From the NCBI GenBank assembly GCA_964419225.1, contig CAYQPF010000033.1, positions 1 through 37,249 of the forward strand: a stretch of 37,249 nucleotides of DNA, in the 5' to 3' direction. The DNA comes from CAYQPF01 sp964419225. GTDB taxonomy: Bacteria > Cloacimonadota > Cloacimonadia > Cloacimonadales > CAYQPF01. Positions 24,741 to 34,100 of this stretch are shown in pieces. A model generated the notes under the pieces. That model was given only the letters and a program-made list of their open reading frames with translations, was not told where the DNA came from and ran no database searches. A program made the position numbers and the translations under genes. The stretch's first letter is position 1. Each line of letters starts with the position of its first letter.

Positions 24741-26693
24741 TTTAAGGAGCATTACCTTCTTCACCGAGTTGTATTCACCGGCATTCATCCGAATGAAATA
24801 AACCCCACTTGAACATTTCTTGTTATTACTGTCTTTACCATTCCATACCAGTTGGAAAGTACCCGGATTTCTTTCTTCATTACAAAGATTTTTGACTATC
24901 TGACCTTTGGTGTTATAGACATTAATGGACACATGGGAACGAGCAGTCAGATTGTAACTGATTGTAGTTGATGGATTGAAAGGATTGGGATAAACATTCA
25001 CAAAATTGACTTTTTTGTTGGCAACATTATCATTAGCACCAATGATATAATCGAGTGTAATATTCAAGTTCGTCATTTGTCCTTCGGTGACGATAACTGT
25101 ATCTGCAAAGGTTTCATAATCTGCTAATACTGCTGTAACAGTATAGATACCTGCCGGTAACAGGACACTATAAGTACTGTCATTTGCCGGAGATATCACC
25201 TGATCTCCAATAGTGATCACTACATTGGTAATAAACCCGTTTCCTCCGTTCAGAGCAACAGTACCACTAATACCTGATGGTTGTGCAATGACACCTATTG
25301 TGCCGTCACTATTTAAATTTTGTAAGTAAATTTGAGTGGTTGCAGAACGGGTATCTTCCCAGACTGTCACAAGCTGGTTATTAAAAAAGCCAGTCGTCTC
25401 CTGATGCACTGAACCTCCGGCTGAATTGTTCAAACTGACAAAATCATTATCCCAGACAAAAGTGCCATTAGCATTTAATTTGAAAGCTTTAATCTCATCA
25501 TTGACAGTTGATCCATTTAATGCTGCCTGAAACAAAAAAACAATTTGCTGATTAACAACATCAGCACCTACAGGCATGGGTGATGAACCTCCTAAAGGAA
25601 TGACAGGAATACCATTTTGCCCTAATAATCTGTTACCCAGTGAATCAAAACCCTGTACTCTTAAACCTCTTAAATTTTGGTCAGCATCTGTTTCAGACCA
25701 AAGAAGATAAGTGTTTCCCAACTCAGGATCAAAAGTTGTTATCGGATAAAAATGCTGTGTTGTCGAAAAACTGATTGGTTCAATACCATTTGCAACAAAA
25801 GCAAGACTGCCATCTGCAAGCACATGCTGGACATAAACATTTCTCATTTGATCACCATCTCTGTCTTCATACCAGCAAATAACAAAACCACCATTCCCGT
25901 CTGTGTCTGTAGAAAAAACCTGTGTCCAACTGGAAATACCGCCCTGATCCGTTATAACAGTAGGATTTGCCCACACAGGATTCACTGCTGAATCATATTT
26001 TTGAGCGTAAACAAGTCGGGTTACGGCATAAAATGGGCCAGTATCATGTGCATATTTCAAAATAAAAGTATCATTTTCCTGTGGCATGATCTGAGGCCAG
26101 GTATAACTAACATTTTCCTCGTGCATGATCAAAGGCTCAGTAAGAGCTATACTGCCATCAGAATTTATCTTTTGCAGTTTAAGATCTGTTTCTGTCATCC
26201 AGGCAACAATCACATTGTTCTGATCCGTAATCCCTAAGGTTGGTGTATAATCAGCCATAGCATCATTAGAAACAGCAATCCCGTCATTTCCCCAAACCAT
26301 TTGCCCTTCAGGTGAAACCTTATATACATAAATATCCTGATTTCCCGTACGAACATCAAGAAAACTTACAATAGCATTATTTTGAGAATCAACTTTCATA
26401 TCCCAGTCAGTCAACCAACTCATTTGGGTATGATTACTTACTAAAAGACCTTCAGGTGCAAATTGCGGAACACCATTAAAATTAAGTTTTTGTAACCTGA
26501 CATTGTAGTTACCGGCTTCTGACGAAAACCATGATACCCATACATCTCCACTTGGACCATAGGCTACTTTCGGAATTACTTCCTCGCCTGTACCATTGGT
26601 TAACCTTAGATTTAATGCCGGGTCTTCTGGCCACTGAGAAAATAGTGCTCCTATAACAGCTAAGAGTAACATGACACTGACTAATCTCTTCAT
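24738..26693 (-). CDS. Secreted beta-propeller-like protein with T9SS-like tail
   Basis: 651 residues. ATG follows AGGAGGATAAA. Residues 1-19 form a signal peptide. About 25-470 consists of repeated 45-60-residue units with VSWFSSEAGNYNVRLQKLN, VIVAWMTETDLKLQKINSDG and LVTVWEDTRSATTQIYLQNLNSDG, suggesting a beta-propeller. Residues about 475-550 look like a carboxypeptidase-regulatory/Ig fold (GISGTVALNGGN...LPAGIYTVTAVLADYETF). The C-terminal 85 residues are a sorting-type tail (VYPNPFNPSTTISYNL ... SSGVYFIRMNAGEYNSVKKVMLLK). No enzyme motif seen. It starts 10 nt after a TrmB-family regulator gene and ends at a conserved 3' element plus terminator. Confidence 0.88.
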   Translation of the reverse strand: MKRLVSVMLLLAVIGALFSQWPEDPALNLRLTNGTGEEVIPKVAYGPSGDVWVSWFSSEAGNYNVRLQKLNFNGVPQFAPEGLLVSNHTQMSWLTDWDMKVDSQNNAIVSFLDVRTGNQDIYVYKVSPEGQMVWGNDGIAVSNDAMADYTPTLGITDQNNVIVAWMTETDLKLQKINSDGSIALTEPLIMHEENVSYTWPQIMPQENDTFILKYAHDTGPFYAVTRLVYAQKYDSAVNPVWANPTVITDQGGISSWTQVFSTDTDGNGGFVICWYEDRDGDQMRNVYVQHVLADGSLAFVANGIEPISFSTTQHFYPITTFDPELGNTYLLWSETDADQNLRGLRVQGFDSLGNRLLGQNGIPVIPLGGSSPMPVGADVVNQQIVFLFQAALNGSTVNDEIKAFKLNANGTFVWDNDFVSLNNSAGGSVHQETTGFFNNQLVTVWEDTRSATTQIYLQNLNSDGTIGVIAQPSGISGTVALNGGNGFITNVVITIGDQVISPANDSTYSVLLPAGIYTVTAVLADYETFADTVIVTEGQMTNLNITLDYIIGANDNVANKKVNFVNVYPNPFNPSTTISYNLTARSHVSINVYNTKGQIVKNLCNEERNPGTFQLVWNGKDSNNKKCSSGVYFIRMNAGEYNSVKKVMLLK

Positions 26694-26703
26694 TTTATCC
26701 TCC

Positions 26704-27519
26704 TTATTTGGTTGTGCGTTTATATTCGTCGATTGTCATCGATAAATTCCAATACATCTCAAAAATTTCTTTGAGTGATATCGCAAAATCTTTATGCTCA
26801 ATAAGAAGAGTTACAAATTTCAGGTCTGCACTCATCTTGTTTTGCAGGGCTAAAGATATGATCTTTTCATCAAAAATAAATAATTTAAAAGGCAATTTCT
26901 TCGCTACTCTGACATTTTCTCCCATAGTCTGGAAATATTCTACTTTTTTTAGGAAATCCGGATTATCTTCAATTTCATATAATGAGTTATAAACTACGCC
27001 TTTGTTAATACTCTCCCTCTCTGATAATCTAACTTCCATCGAAATCTCATTTTCATTCATGATATTAAAATTCATAGCATACGGAGGTTTATTAAAAGCT
27101 AATACACTTTCTTTCGAACTCTTTTCCAGGTTTTCAATTGTTTGTACTATACTTGATGTTGTATATAGTACCTTAATAAAATCAAAAGGGTTTTCATTCT
27201 GGTCTTCGTTGTGAAACAAATCAGAGAGTTTGGGAGTTAATGTTTCCAAAATGAGCTTTTTCTCTTCGAGCTCTCTATTTATGTTCAATGTTACTTTCTG
27301 AGGGTCAACAGCAGAATACTTCTTTACACTGCCCAATTGCTCCGTACACATATTATTCTTGATCAGGTTGGCGATGATCTGATATGTTTGAGTTCTCGAT
27401 ATTCCTGTACTCTTTGCTATTTCTGTGGCAGTACAGGTATTGTTTTTGAGTAAATGCAAATAAACCTTGGCTTCTGAATCAGCCATACCGATCTTAATAA
27501 GACTATTTAGTAGTTCCAT
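26704..27519 (-). CDS. TrmB-family transcriptional regulator
   Basis: 271 residues. The N-terminal winged helix shows LLNSLIKIGMADSEAKVYLHLLKN, CTATEIAKSTGISRTQTYQIIANLI and VKKYSAVDP, the standard TrmB/archaeal-type HTH. A short coiled coil (ELEEKKLILETLTPKLSDLF) follows, then an effector domain without a recognised sugar-binding motif. The ATG at 27519 is preferred to GTG at 27546 because AAAGGAGTT precedes it at the right spacing. A perfect 11-nt inverted repeat spans its promoter, so autoregulation is likely. The next gene, 10 nt downstream, is a secreted protein, the probable main target. TrmB proteins are best known as sugar-responsive regulators in archaea and some bacteria. Confidence 0.85.
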   Translation of the reverse strand: MELLNSLIKIGMADSEAKVYLHLLKNNTCTATEIAKSTGISRTQTYQIIANLIKNNMCTEQLGSVKKYSAVDPQKVTLNINRELEEKKLILETLTPKLSDLFHNEDQNENPFDFIKVLYTTSSIVQTIENLEKSSKESVLAFNKPPYAMNFNIMNENEISMEVRLSERESINKGVVYNSLYEIEDNPDFLKKVEYFQTMGENVRVAKKLPFKLFIFDEKIISLALQNKMSADLKFVTLLIEHKDFAISLKEIFEMYWNLSMTIDEYKRTTK

Positions 27520-27549
27520 TTCAACTCCTTTAAATTTGTAAACCACCTA

Positions 27550-27586
27550 TTGACAACAAAGATAATGCAAATAAATTTGTTGTCAA
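27550..27586 (-). promoter_or_regulatory. Promoter spanned by an 11-bp palindromic operator
   Basis: TTGACAACAAA (27550-27560) and TTTGTTGTCAA (27576-27586) are exact inverted repeats with 15 nt between. On the minus strand the upstream arm supplies a perfect TTGACA -35 box; after 16 nt comes TATCTT (27564-27559) as -10, and the other arm covers the -10/+1 side. Protein bound to both arms would block polymerase. Leader to the ATG at 27519 is about 33 nt. Confidence 0.7.
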
Positions 27587-27786
27587 GTGATTTATGACAT
27601 ATTTTTTAAAATGGTGCTCTGAGTCTTGAAAAAAGTAAAACGTCTGGTATTAAACTATCATTTAGGTGAACCTGCTATTTTTGAGTTATTGAAAAATTGA
27701 ACATGCAATTATTCTGGTACATAGAAAATCTTCTGCAAAATGTTAGCTAATCTTCTAAACATCAGACACCCAATCTCGCCTGTTTT

Positions 27787-27841
27787 GTCCTTACCTGTCC
27801 ATTTAGTCACTATCGTTTATTTAGTCCATATTGTCCATTCA
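27787..27841 (+). repeat. Dispersed 9-nt unit repeat, copy 4 (degenerate)
   Basis: GTCCTTACCT, GTCCATTTA, GTCACTATC, GTTTATTTA, GTCCATATT, GTCCATTCA keep the 9-nt step with drifted middle units. Same orientation as the other copies. Confidence 0.6.
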
Positions 27842-28031
27842 GCTCCTTCCCCAAAGCAACTTGGAAAGGCTGATACTTTGTTCAAGAATAGGTCTTTCTC
27901 CATGGAACAGAAAGAGCAGATCGAATTACAGTATTTCCAGACAGAGAATGCTCTCAAAAAGGCAAAGATCCAGCTCTATGAGTGTCACGATTTTAACCAC
28001 CATTATGCTACAAGAACAGGATCTAAAATAA

Positions 28032-28298
28032 AGCAGATATGCCAGTGACACAACTCTCTTTACCCACACCCACATTGAAATTCATCACCACTTATTAAAA
28101 CACTTTTCTCAAAACAAGCATGACAATAAGCAATGCAACCTGTGCTGCTCAGAACATTTTATTCTCCTACATTCAAAAACTGGCTTTTCTCGACGGAATC
28201 CAATTGACGATGCTACTATCCACTCTCTTTGGAGTCATCACGATTCCACAGGCTCTCTTCATACCTCGCAAGTAAACAAAGATGGATACCATCAATAA
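28032..28298 (+). pseudogene. Possible decayed coding remnant
   Basis: An 88-codon open frame without ATG or GTG start runs between stops at 28029 and 28296. Its translation is His-rich at first (THTHIEIHHHLLKHF), then has CNLCCSEHF and a Ser/His-rich end. No family recognised, no ribosome site. It may be a leftover of a transposon or a lost gene, or chance. Confidence 0.2.
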
Positions 28299-28381
28299 AA
28301 ATGTCATGCATGAAGTTGAGATCGAAAGTGCTTTGATCCCGGATTAAAGTTATCACTTCTTCTAAAAAAAGCTTGCCTCAT

Positions 28382-28410
28382 TTGTAAAAATATAAATAAT
28401 TGACGATAAT
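28382..28410 (+). promoter_or_regulatory. Candidate promoter for the gene at 28436
   Basis: TTGTAA (28382-28387), 17 nt, GATAAT (28405-28410), then GAGGT and the ATG at 28436. The surrounding sequence is very AT-rich, so chance matches are possible. Confidence 0.4.
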
Positions 28411-28435
28411 ATTTAATATATTTTGAGGTATATAA

Positions 28436-29035
28436 ATGAAAAGAATCTTTATGCTTATTTTTATTATTGTGTCCAACTGTCTTATCGCAGTACAATTACC
28501 CACAAATGATTCTCTGAGAATTTCAACGGATAATAAAGTTGATATATCTTCTTTTATCAAAACAAAAAGTGATACTGAATTGTATGATATGGCAAAAACA
28601 GCAACTAACGCAGATAGTTTATTAGCTTTACAATCCTACTTAAGTGGCAAAAAGGATGGAACTCAAGGTAACGAAAAAACAAAATACTATTTCACAGGTC
28701 TTAGTACAGGTATTTTACTATTAGCAGGCAATTTTCTCCACGCAGGAAGTATCATAGAAATGAACAAGGACCTTGGAGTAACAATTCTTGTTGCAGGGAC
28801 AGTACTACTTCCAATCTTTTGTCACCCCAGTTATAAGAAATTTCGTGGTTCCTCTCCTAAGACTATTTCACCTAATTATAATCCGACATATTATCAACTT
28901 GGATTCTATAATGGTAGTAGAGCAATTAATGCAGCATATTATAAAAAAGGCAGGAAAACACTCTATACTCCAATATTAATTGCAGCAATATTCGGTGGAT
29001 TATCGGCTTGGGCATTGAGTCAACCTCGTGAATAG
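28436..29035 (+). CDS. Orphan membrane/exported protein
   Basis: 199 residues. ATG follows TTGAGGT. Residues 1-19 look like a signal peptide (KRIFMLIFIIVSNCLIAV). Hydrophobic segments at about 83-95 (STGILLLAGNFL), 113-126 (GVTILVAGTVLLPIF) and 178-192 (PILIAAIFGGLSAWAL) suggest two or three membrane helices. Between them is a polar Tyr/Lys-rich part (NYNPTYYQLGFYNGSRAINAAYYKKGRK). No family recognised. It stands alone between repeat-rich regions, with its own promoter-like sequence, and may be a lineage-specific envelope protein. Confidence 0.65.
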   Translation: MKRIFMLIFIIVSNCLIAVQLPTNDSLRISTDNKVDISSFIKTKSDTELYDMAKTATNADSLLALQSYLSGKKDGTQGNEKTKYYFTGLSTGILLLAGNFLHAGSIIEMNKDLGVTILVAGTVLLPIFCHPSYKKFRGSSPKTISPNYNPTYYQLGFYNGSRAINAAYYKKGRKTLYTPILIAAIFGGLSAWALSQPRE

Positions 29036-29080
29036 TAATCATTCCTGTCATTATTCCTTAGTTAAGGGGGGGGGCTTAAG

Positions 29081-29108
29081 CCCTAACCTGGACAAACCAG
29101 AACCAAAA
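29081..29108 (+). repeat. Box A, second copy
   Basis: Matches 19077-19105 (CCCTAACCTGGACAA then CCnGAnCCAAAA). Preceded here by a run of nine G and GGGGCTTAAGCCC, itself a small palindrome. Confidence 0.6.
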
Positions 29109-29207
29109 TCGAATTTTAAATAAAATTATTTGTTTTTCTTTATGATTATAGAAAGAGAATTTGGCTGAAGCCATTAGGGAAAGAGGAATATTTGTTTAAA
29201 TATTAAT

Positions 29208-29331
29208 CCTCCGGTTAAAACCGGAGGCTATTGATGAGGCAAGTGATACCTGATTTAACTTGGTTTCATAGTCTTTGTTCATCAATAGACCCGGTATTTA
29301 TGCCGGGTATAAATAAACCCAACCCCTCACG
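29208..29331. repeat. Head-to-head REP-like hairpins (BIME-like)
   Basis: Hairpin 1 (29208-29227) is the perfect palindrome CCTCCGGTT-AA-AACCGGAGG. It is followed by CTATTGATGA (29228-29237). The exact reverse complement TCATCAATAG (29279-29288) then leads into hairpin 2 (ACCCGG, loop, CCGGGT). A third small hairpin GGGCTTTAGCCC follows near 29330. The mirrored order resembles RAYT-associated REP pairs; no RAYT gene is in the window. Confidence 0.65.
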
Positions 29332-29360
29332 GGCTTTAGCCCAAATCCCAAAAAAAATTC

Positions 29361-29403
29361 TGCCAAAAAATGAAAGAGTTTTAGTCGTAAGGTACTAATA
29401 AAC
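29361..29403 (+). repeat. Box B, second copy
   Basis: Same TGCCAAAAAATGAAAGA core and GGTACTAA end as 19225-19267, same length of 43 nt. Confidence 0.6.
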
Positions 29404-29504
29404 TAAAATAATTATTCCCTGTTTTTTTCTGGACAAAAAAAGAAGGATTTAGATGTTTATCCTTGAGAATAATTTAGCCCTTGGTGGTTTTTAAAGGTAT
29501 TAAT

Positions 29505-30563
29505 TTGATTAAAAAATTTATTATATTGATTTTTTTGTTTTTAAGTATTAGCGATATACTTCCTCTGGAACATTTCTTCTATAAGAGAGTACCTTATGGA
29601 AGTGAAGCTCAATTTGGTCCTGCAACTCTATTCTTTAATGGTGCTTTTGATTTTTTGCGAAACGGTAATGTGCCCAGAAAAATTCAGGACATCCGTTTCC
29701 ATAATGGTTTAAAACAGCTTAACAAAAGCCTGGAACACCCTATTAATACTGCATATACTTTTCAAGAAGATACGAATATCTCATTTTGGGTTCATCAGTG
29801 TTTTCCAAAGTCTTTGGACAAAAAAAGTGCCGCCTGGATTCCTAACTTTCAGTCTCATCTATTAGGGGAAGGAATGCTTACCAGAAAAGTAGCTGAATGG
29901 TATGATAGTCATCGTTATCCATATCCCTATTTTATGGGTATTGCGACAGCAGCTTTCTTTCAATATACCAATGAAGTAATCGAAATAAGCCCGTATAACA
30001 AAGCTTCAATCGATCCAATTGCAGACATCTACCTATTCAATACGGCAGGATATTTACTCTTTGCAATTAATCCTGTTTCACGCTTTTTCAGTGAAAAAAT
30101 CAAAACAAATTGTTGGCTCCCGCAAGCTGTAATAAGTCCAGATGGATCTATTTCAAATGCTGGTGAATTATATGTTATGAAATTCAATCTTCCGTTTACC
30201 AGCAAGTATCAGGGATTGTATTGTTGGGGAAATGATGGTATTCTTGGCATTTCCTACAAAGGTGAGAATCAAAAGAATTATTCTTTTGGTTTTGGCCAAA
30301 AAGCTTCCAAACTCATGGCTGAAAACAATCTGCAAACACAAATTACTCCGAATATGGAGCCTTTTTTTGCTTTTTTCCTCGACAAAAACGAGTCCCTCCT
30401 GCTCAGCATTAACCAAACTGGTTATAATAAAGTAAACTCTACCCTCAATATCTACCCCGGTTTTCTCAATTCGAAATTGGGTTTGTACACTTCCTACAAG
30501 AAAACCTCTCATCTGGAAATTGGAATTACATACATACATTCCCCCATCGGACTGCAATACTAA
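29505..30563 (+). CDS. Orphan exported, probably outer-membrane-associated protein
   Basis: 352 residues from TTG at 29505, which has AAAGG 7 nt upstream and begins directly with a signal peptide (IKKFIILIFLFLSISDILPL); a TTG at 29481 lacks a site. The middle region has amphipathic and hydrophobic stretches (YFMGIATAAFFQYTNEVIEI, DIYLFNTAGYLLFAI) with ASIDPIADIYLFN recalling DUF3943/DUF2279-type envelope proteins, a weak resemblance only. The C-terminal third alternates polar and aromatic residues (LLSINQTGYNKVNSTLNIYPGF, SHLEIGITYIHS) as in beta-barrel strands. Function unknown; no partner gene adjacent. Confidence 0.65.
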   Translation: MIKKFIILIFLFLSISDILPLEHFFYKRVPYGSEAQFGPATLFFNGAFDFLRNGNVPRKIQDIRFHNGLKQLNKSLEHPINTAYTFQEDTNISFWVHQCFPKSLDKKSAAWIPNFQSHLLGEGMLTRKVAEWYDSHRYPYPYFMGIATAAFFQYTNEVIEISPYNKASIDPIADIYLFNTAGYLLFAINPVSRFFSEKIKTNCWLPQAVISPDGSISNAGELYVMKFNLPFTSKYQGLYCWGNDGILGISYKGENQKNYSFGFGQKASKLMAENNLQTQITPNMEPFFAFFLDKNESLLLSINQTGYNKVNSTLNIYPGFLNSKLGLYTSYKKTSHLEIGITYIHSPIGLQY

Positions 30564-31198
30564 TCCAAAAATGAAAACTTTTTTATACCAACTCAAACAA
30601 ATTATCCTCTGTCTCTTTCTCCAGCATTGACTATCTCGAGTGTCCTTTTATCCCGGATTGTGCAGTAGAGGTTTGCAAACTGGGTCGAAGATCGTGAAAA
30701 GTGAAGGTTTGCAATCGAACGAGGTTATATAATAAATATATGGTGAGTGAGATTGTAATTCCTTCAAAATCTCTTTCTCTAAATCTCTCCTGCCCCTGCA
30801 TACTGCCCACAGCCAACTGAAATAGCTTCAGCCAGATTGTAAAGATTCTACTGTACATTTCGGGTTTATGTAATTGTTACGAAATTCTCTTTCTTCGTCA
30901 CACAATACCAGCCAGTACTATTTTCTAATGCCTTATTCTCAGACCTGCTTGTAAAAACATATGACAGATAGATAAACTCAATATGTGGATTTCGTTGTAG
31001 ATGTTTGCCAACTGTTTAGATAATCTTTCTGCTGAAAATCGTTTCATAATGAATCTGGCAGCTCTGCTCATAAAATGAACTTAAATTTGTCTGCCCTTAT
31101 TATTTTACTTGACTGATACTAATAACTTTCTATAATATTTATTAATTGATTGTGAAGTTCATGTGTAAATAATTCTGATTACAAAATTGGAGGTTACT
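30564..31198. other. 635-nt gap, little recognisable
   Basis: Apart from GGTTTGCAA occurring twice near 30670 and 30705 and the promoter at 31109-31136, I see nothing in this stretch. Short frames on either strand lack ribosome sites. Confidence 0.6.
31109..31136 (+). promoter_or_regulatory. Strong promoter for the giant secreted protein
   Basis: TTGACT (31109-31114), 16 nt, TATAAT (31131-31136). Predicted start near 31143, leaving a leader of about 55 nt that ends in GGAGG before the ATG at 31199. Confidence 0.75.
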
Positions 31199-34100
31199 AT
31201 GCGTAAGCTGTCATTGTTACTTTTTATTTTCTTGTTTTCATTCTGTTTAAACTCTTTGACCATCTCTTCCACAAACACTGGCGGATATTGGTCAGTCCCC
31301 TCAACCTGGGTTGGTGAAGTTGTTCCGCAGAGAGCAGATAATGTTGTCATAACCGGAGCAGTAGCAGTTGATGCTGATCTCTCTTGTAATGATCTGACCA
31401 TTGACAATACAGGAATACTGTTAGGCACAACCAATTATACTCTGGAAATCTTTGGCAATACAATTAACAATGGCTCAATCATCGAAAACTTATGCCTGCT
31501 GAGTCTATCTATACATGGCTCCTTCCTGAATAATGGAAACTGTCATTTAAATCAGGCGAGTGTCCTGAATTCTTTTATCAACAATAACAGCTTTCTCAGC
31601 AACTCTCTGAATCTCTTCAATAACTTTACAAACAATGACACTACTACTGTAATATATCCGGGACAAATGGTTTTTTCAGGTCATACTAATCATCTTCTTA
31701 TAAATTCCGGTACTTCTGTCCTAAATGCCAATATCACTGCTTCCGACAGCCTGGAAACTATTACACTCGGCTCAGACTTAACAACCAACAGTTCGGTATT
31801 CACAGGGAATAATTGTGTTTTCGTTCCGAATGACCATACAGTCAATAATACTAACATTAATTCTGTTAAGATTTCTACCTCCGGAAGTTTTAACAATTGT
31901 TACTTTCAACAATCTGTTTTGAACAATGTCAATTTAATCAATTGCTCTCTTTCAACTACAACCCTGAATAGTAATGTTTTACTCAGCGGAATAATTCCAA
32001 TTGGATATGGAAACACTTTTAATTCTTTCACTATCCCGAATGGGACTACTATCCAACCTTTCGGAAACTGGGAACTCTTTTATAATTCTCCGGTTTTAAC
32101 AACAACGGGAATCTTCACTAATAATGGTAAAATTGATTCTAATAACAACTGGTACACTCCTAACTATTATACCAGTATTTCCTTGAACTGCCTCGGAAAT
32201 GTGATCAATAATGATACTATAATCGTTGCAAATGCTGATTTTATAGCAAATCTTGAAAACAATCTTATTCTGAACACCAATTCTATTAACAGTTACTCTA
32301 ATTTCAAAAACATCGGGACAACAAGTTGCGTTACTTTCCACATATATGGACATCTTGAAAACTATGGCTTGATCAAAGATGGAACAATCTCAATATATGA
32401 AGGAGAAGTCCACAATTTTAAAAATACAGGTACAATTAATGATAATGTTCAAGTTATTGATGTTGGAGCTACTATCGTATTAGAATCCGATATCAATCTT
32501 AATGGTTACTCTCTTGAATTAGCCTACTGTACTCTTACTCAGGGAGCTTACAAGATCTCCCAAGCAGTTATCTATCACGGGAATCTTGTTCAGGGTATTA
32601 TCGAAAACTCAACCTTGAATGGCTGCTATGTACAACAAAATACTACTCTAACAGGAAATATTGTTTTAGACTACAATAATACTTTCTATGATCAAACAAT
32701 TCCTTCCGGGACTTATCTATTCCCCATTGGCAATTGGGGAGCTTATTACACCCCGGTAATTGTCACTACTTACGGTGCTTTTGTGAATCAGGGGCATATT
32801 GTCCTTAACGACTCCTGGTATAATAGCATTTACCCTAATTATTTAAATTTTATTAATAATGGCTCCTTCCAAAATGATAACTACTGCCATTTTGCTGCTA
32901 TAACTAATTACGGAATTTTCAAAAACAACGGCTTTCTGTATGGCCATAATTTAACTGCTATGGCTAATTTTGAAAATCATGACTCCCTGACAGTTCTCAA
33001 TGCAGATCTCAAATCGAATCTGCTTAATACCGGCTATCTGGTTAACAGCACCATCCATTTTTCCGGTCAAACAAATCACCAGATTAATTCTTCCGCAGGA
33101 TATATGGTGGCTAATCTTATTACTGACTCCCTGGAAATAATTACCTTAAATTCTGATTTGGATTTGAATGGCGGAAGTTTTGATTTTGGTAATTGCTCTT
33201 TAAATGGTAACACTCATCAAATTCTCAATACCAACATTTCTCACTCCAATTTAAATAATGTCGCTGGGTTGAACCAATGCTCTCTCTCAAATTGCCAATT
33301 ATCAGATATCACCCTCAACAACTGCACTCTCCAAAACACAACTGCCACAGCCCAAACTATCCTTAACGGCATGACCACAATCGATTACGGTGTTACTTTT
33401 AACAATGTCATCACCAATCAAAATGCCATTTTACAGCCAATTGGTAATTGGGGGGCATACTATACTCCTGTTAATTTAACTGTCACAGGTAATTTTACTA
33501 ATAATGGTCAGATTAAACCTAACAGTTCCTGGTATAATTCTGCTTACCCTAATTTCCTGTATATTACGACTTCAGGCAATTTGTTCCAAAATTACGGTCA
33601 ATGCTGGCTGGCTAGTTCTGTATTTAACAGCTCCTTCAAAAATTACGGTTACTACAATTCCAGCTTCATTAAATCCACTAACATCTTTGAAAACCATGAT
33701 TCCCTTTTTGCAAATACCGATTCATTAGCTCAGAATCTCACCAATACCGGTCTCTTCAACTGCACAAACATGTACCTTACTCCCGGTTCTCATCATCTTG
33801 ATCTCAATACAGGCATCTACTACGGTAATATCATTGTCGATACTCTAAGCACTGTTATCCTGGACTCCAACCTAAAACTGCATGGAGGCACTTTTAACCT
33901 CAATAATTGTACCCTCCAAGGTAATTCTCACTCCATTGACTCCACTGAAGTCTATCATACTACCTTCAATGGTATCTCTAATATTACTCACTCCGGCATC
34001 TGGTACAGCAATCTAAACAACATCAATGTTTCCAACTGTACCCTTCATTACTCACAAGTACAAACTCAAACCGCTCTGCATGATATAATTGATATAGACT

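Larger units (their letters stand above)
27547..28435. other. 889-nt gap with operator, repeats and decayed coding remnants
   Basis: Apart from the TrmB operator, a 9-nt repeat copy (27787-27841), a possible decayed frame (28032-28298) and the promoter of the next gene, nothing is recognised. A short frame at about 27900-28048 (MEQKEQIELQYFQTENALKKAKIQ) looks coiled-coil-like but lacks a ribosome site and is not called. Confidence 0.5.
29036..29504. other. 469-nt intergenic region with REP-like elements
   Basis: Contains box A (29081-29108), a cluster of palindromes (29208-29331) and box B (29361-29403). No gene found. Confidence 0.6.

Noticed and set aside
27740..28048. 102-codon frame beginning inside the 9-nt repeat region
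   Set aside because: No ribosome site, repeat-derived N-terminus, no recognisable domain.
30631..30858. 75-codon minus-strand frame
   Set aside because: No ribosome site or recognisable motif; region looks non-coding.
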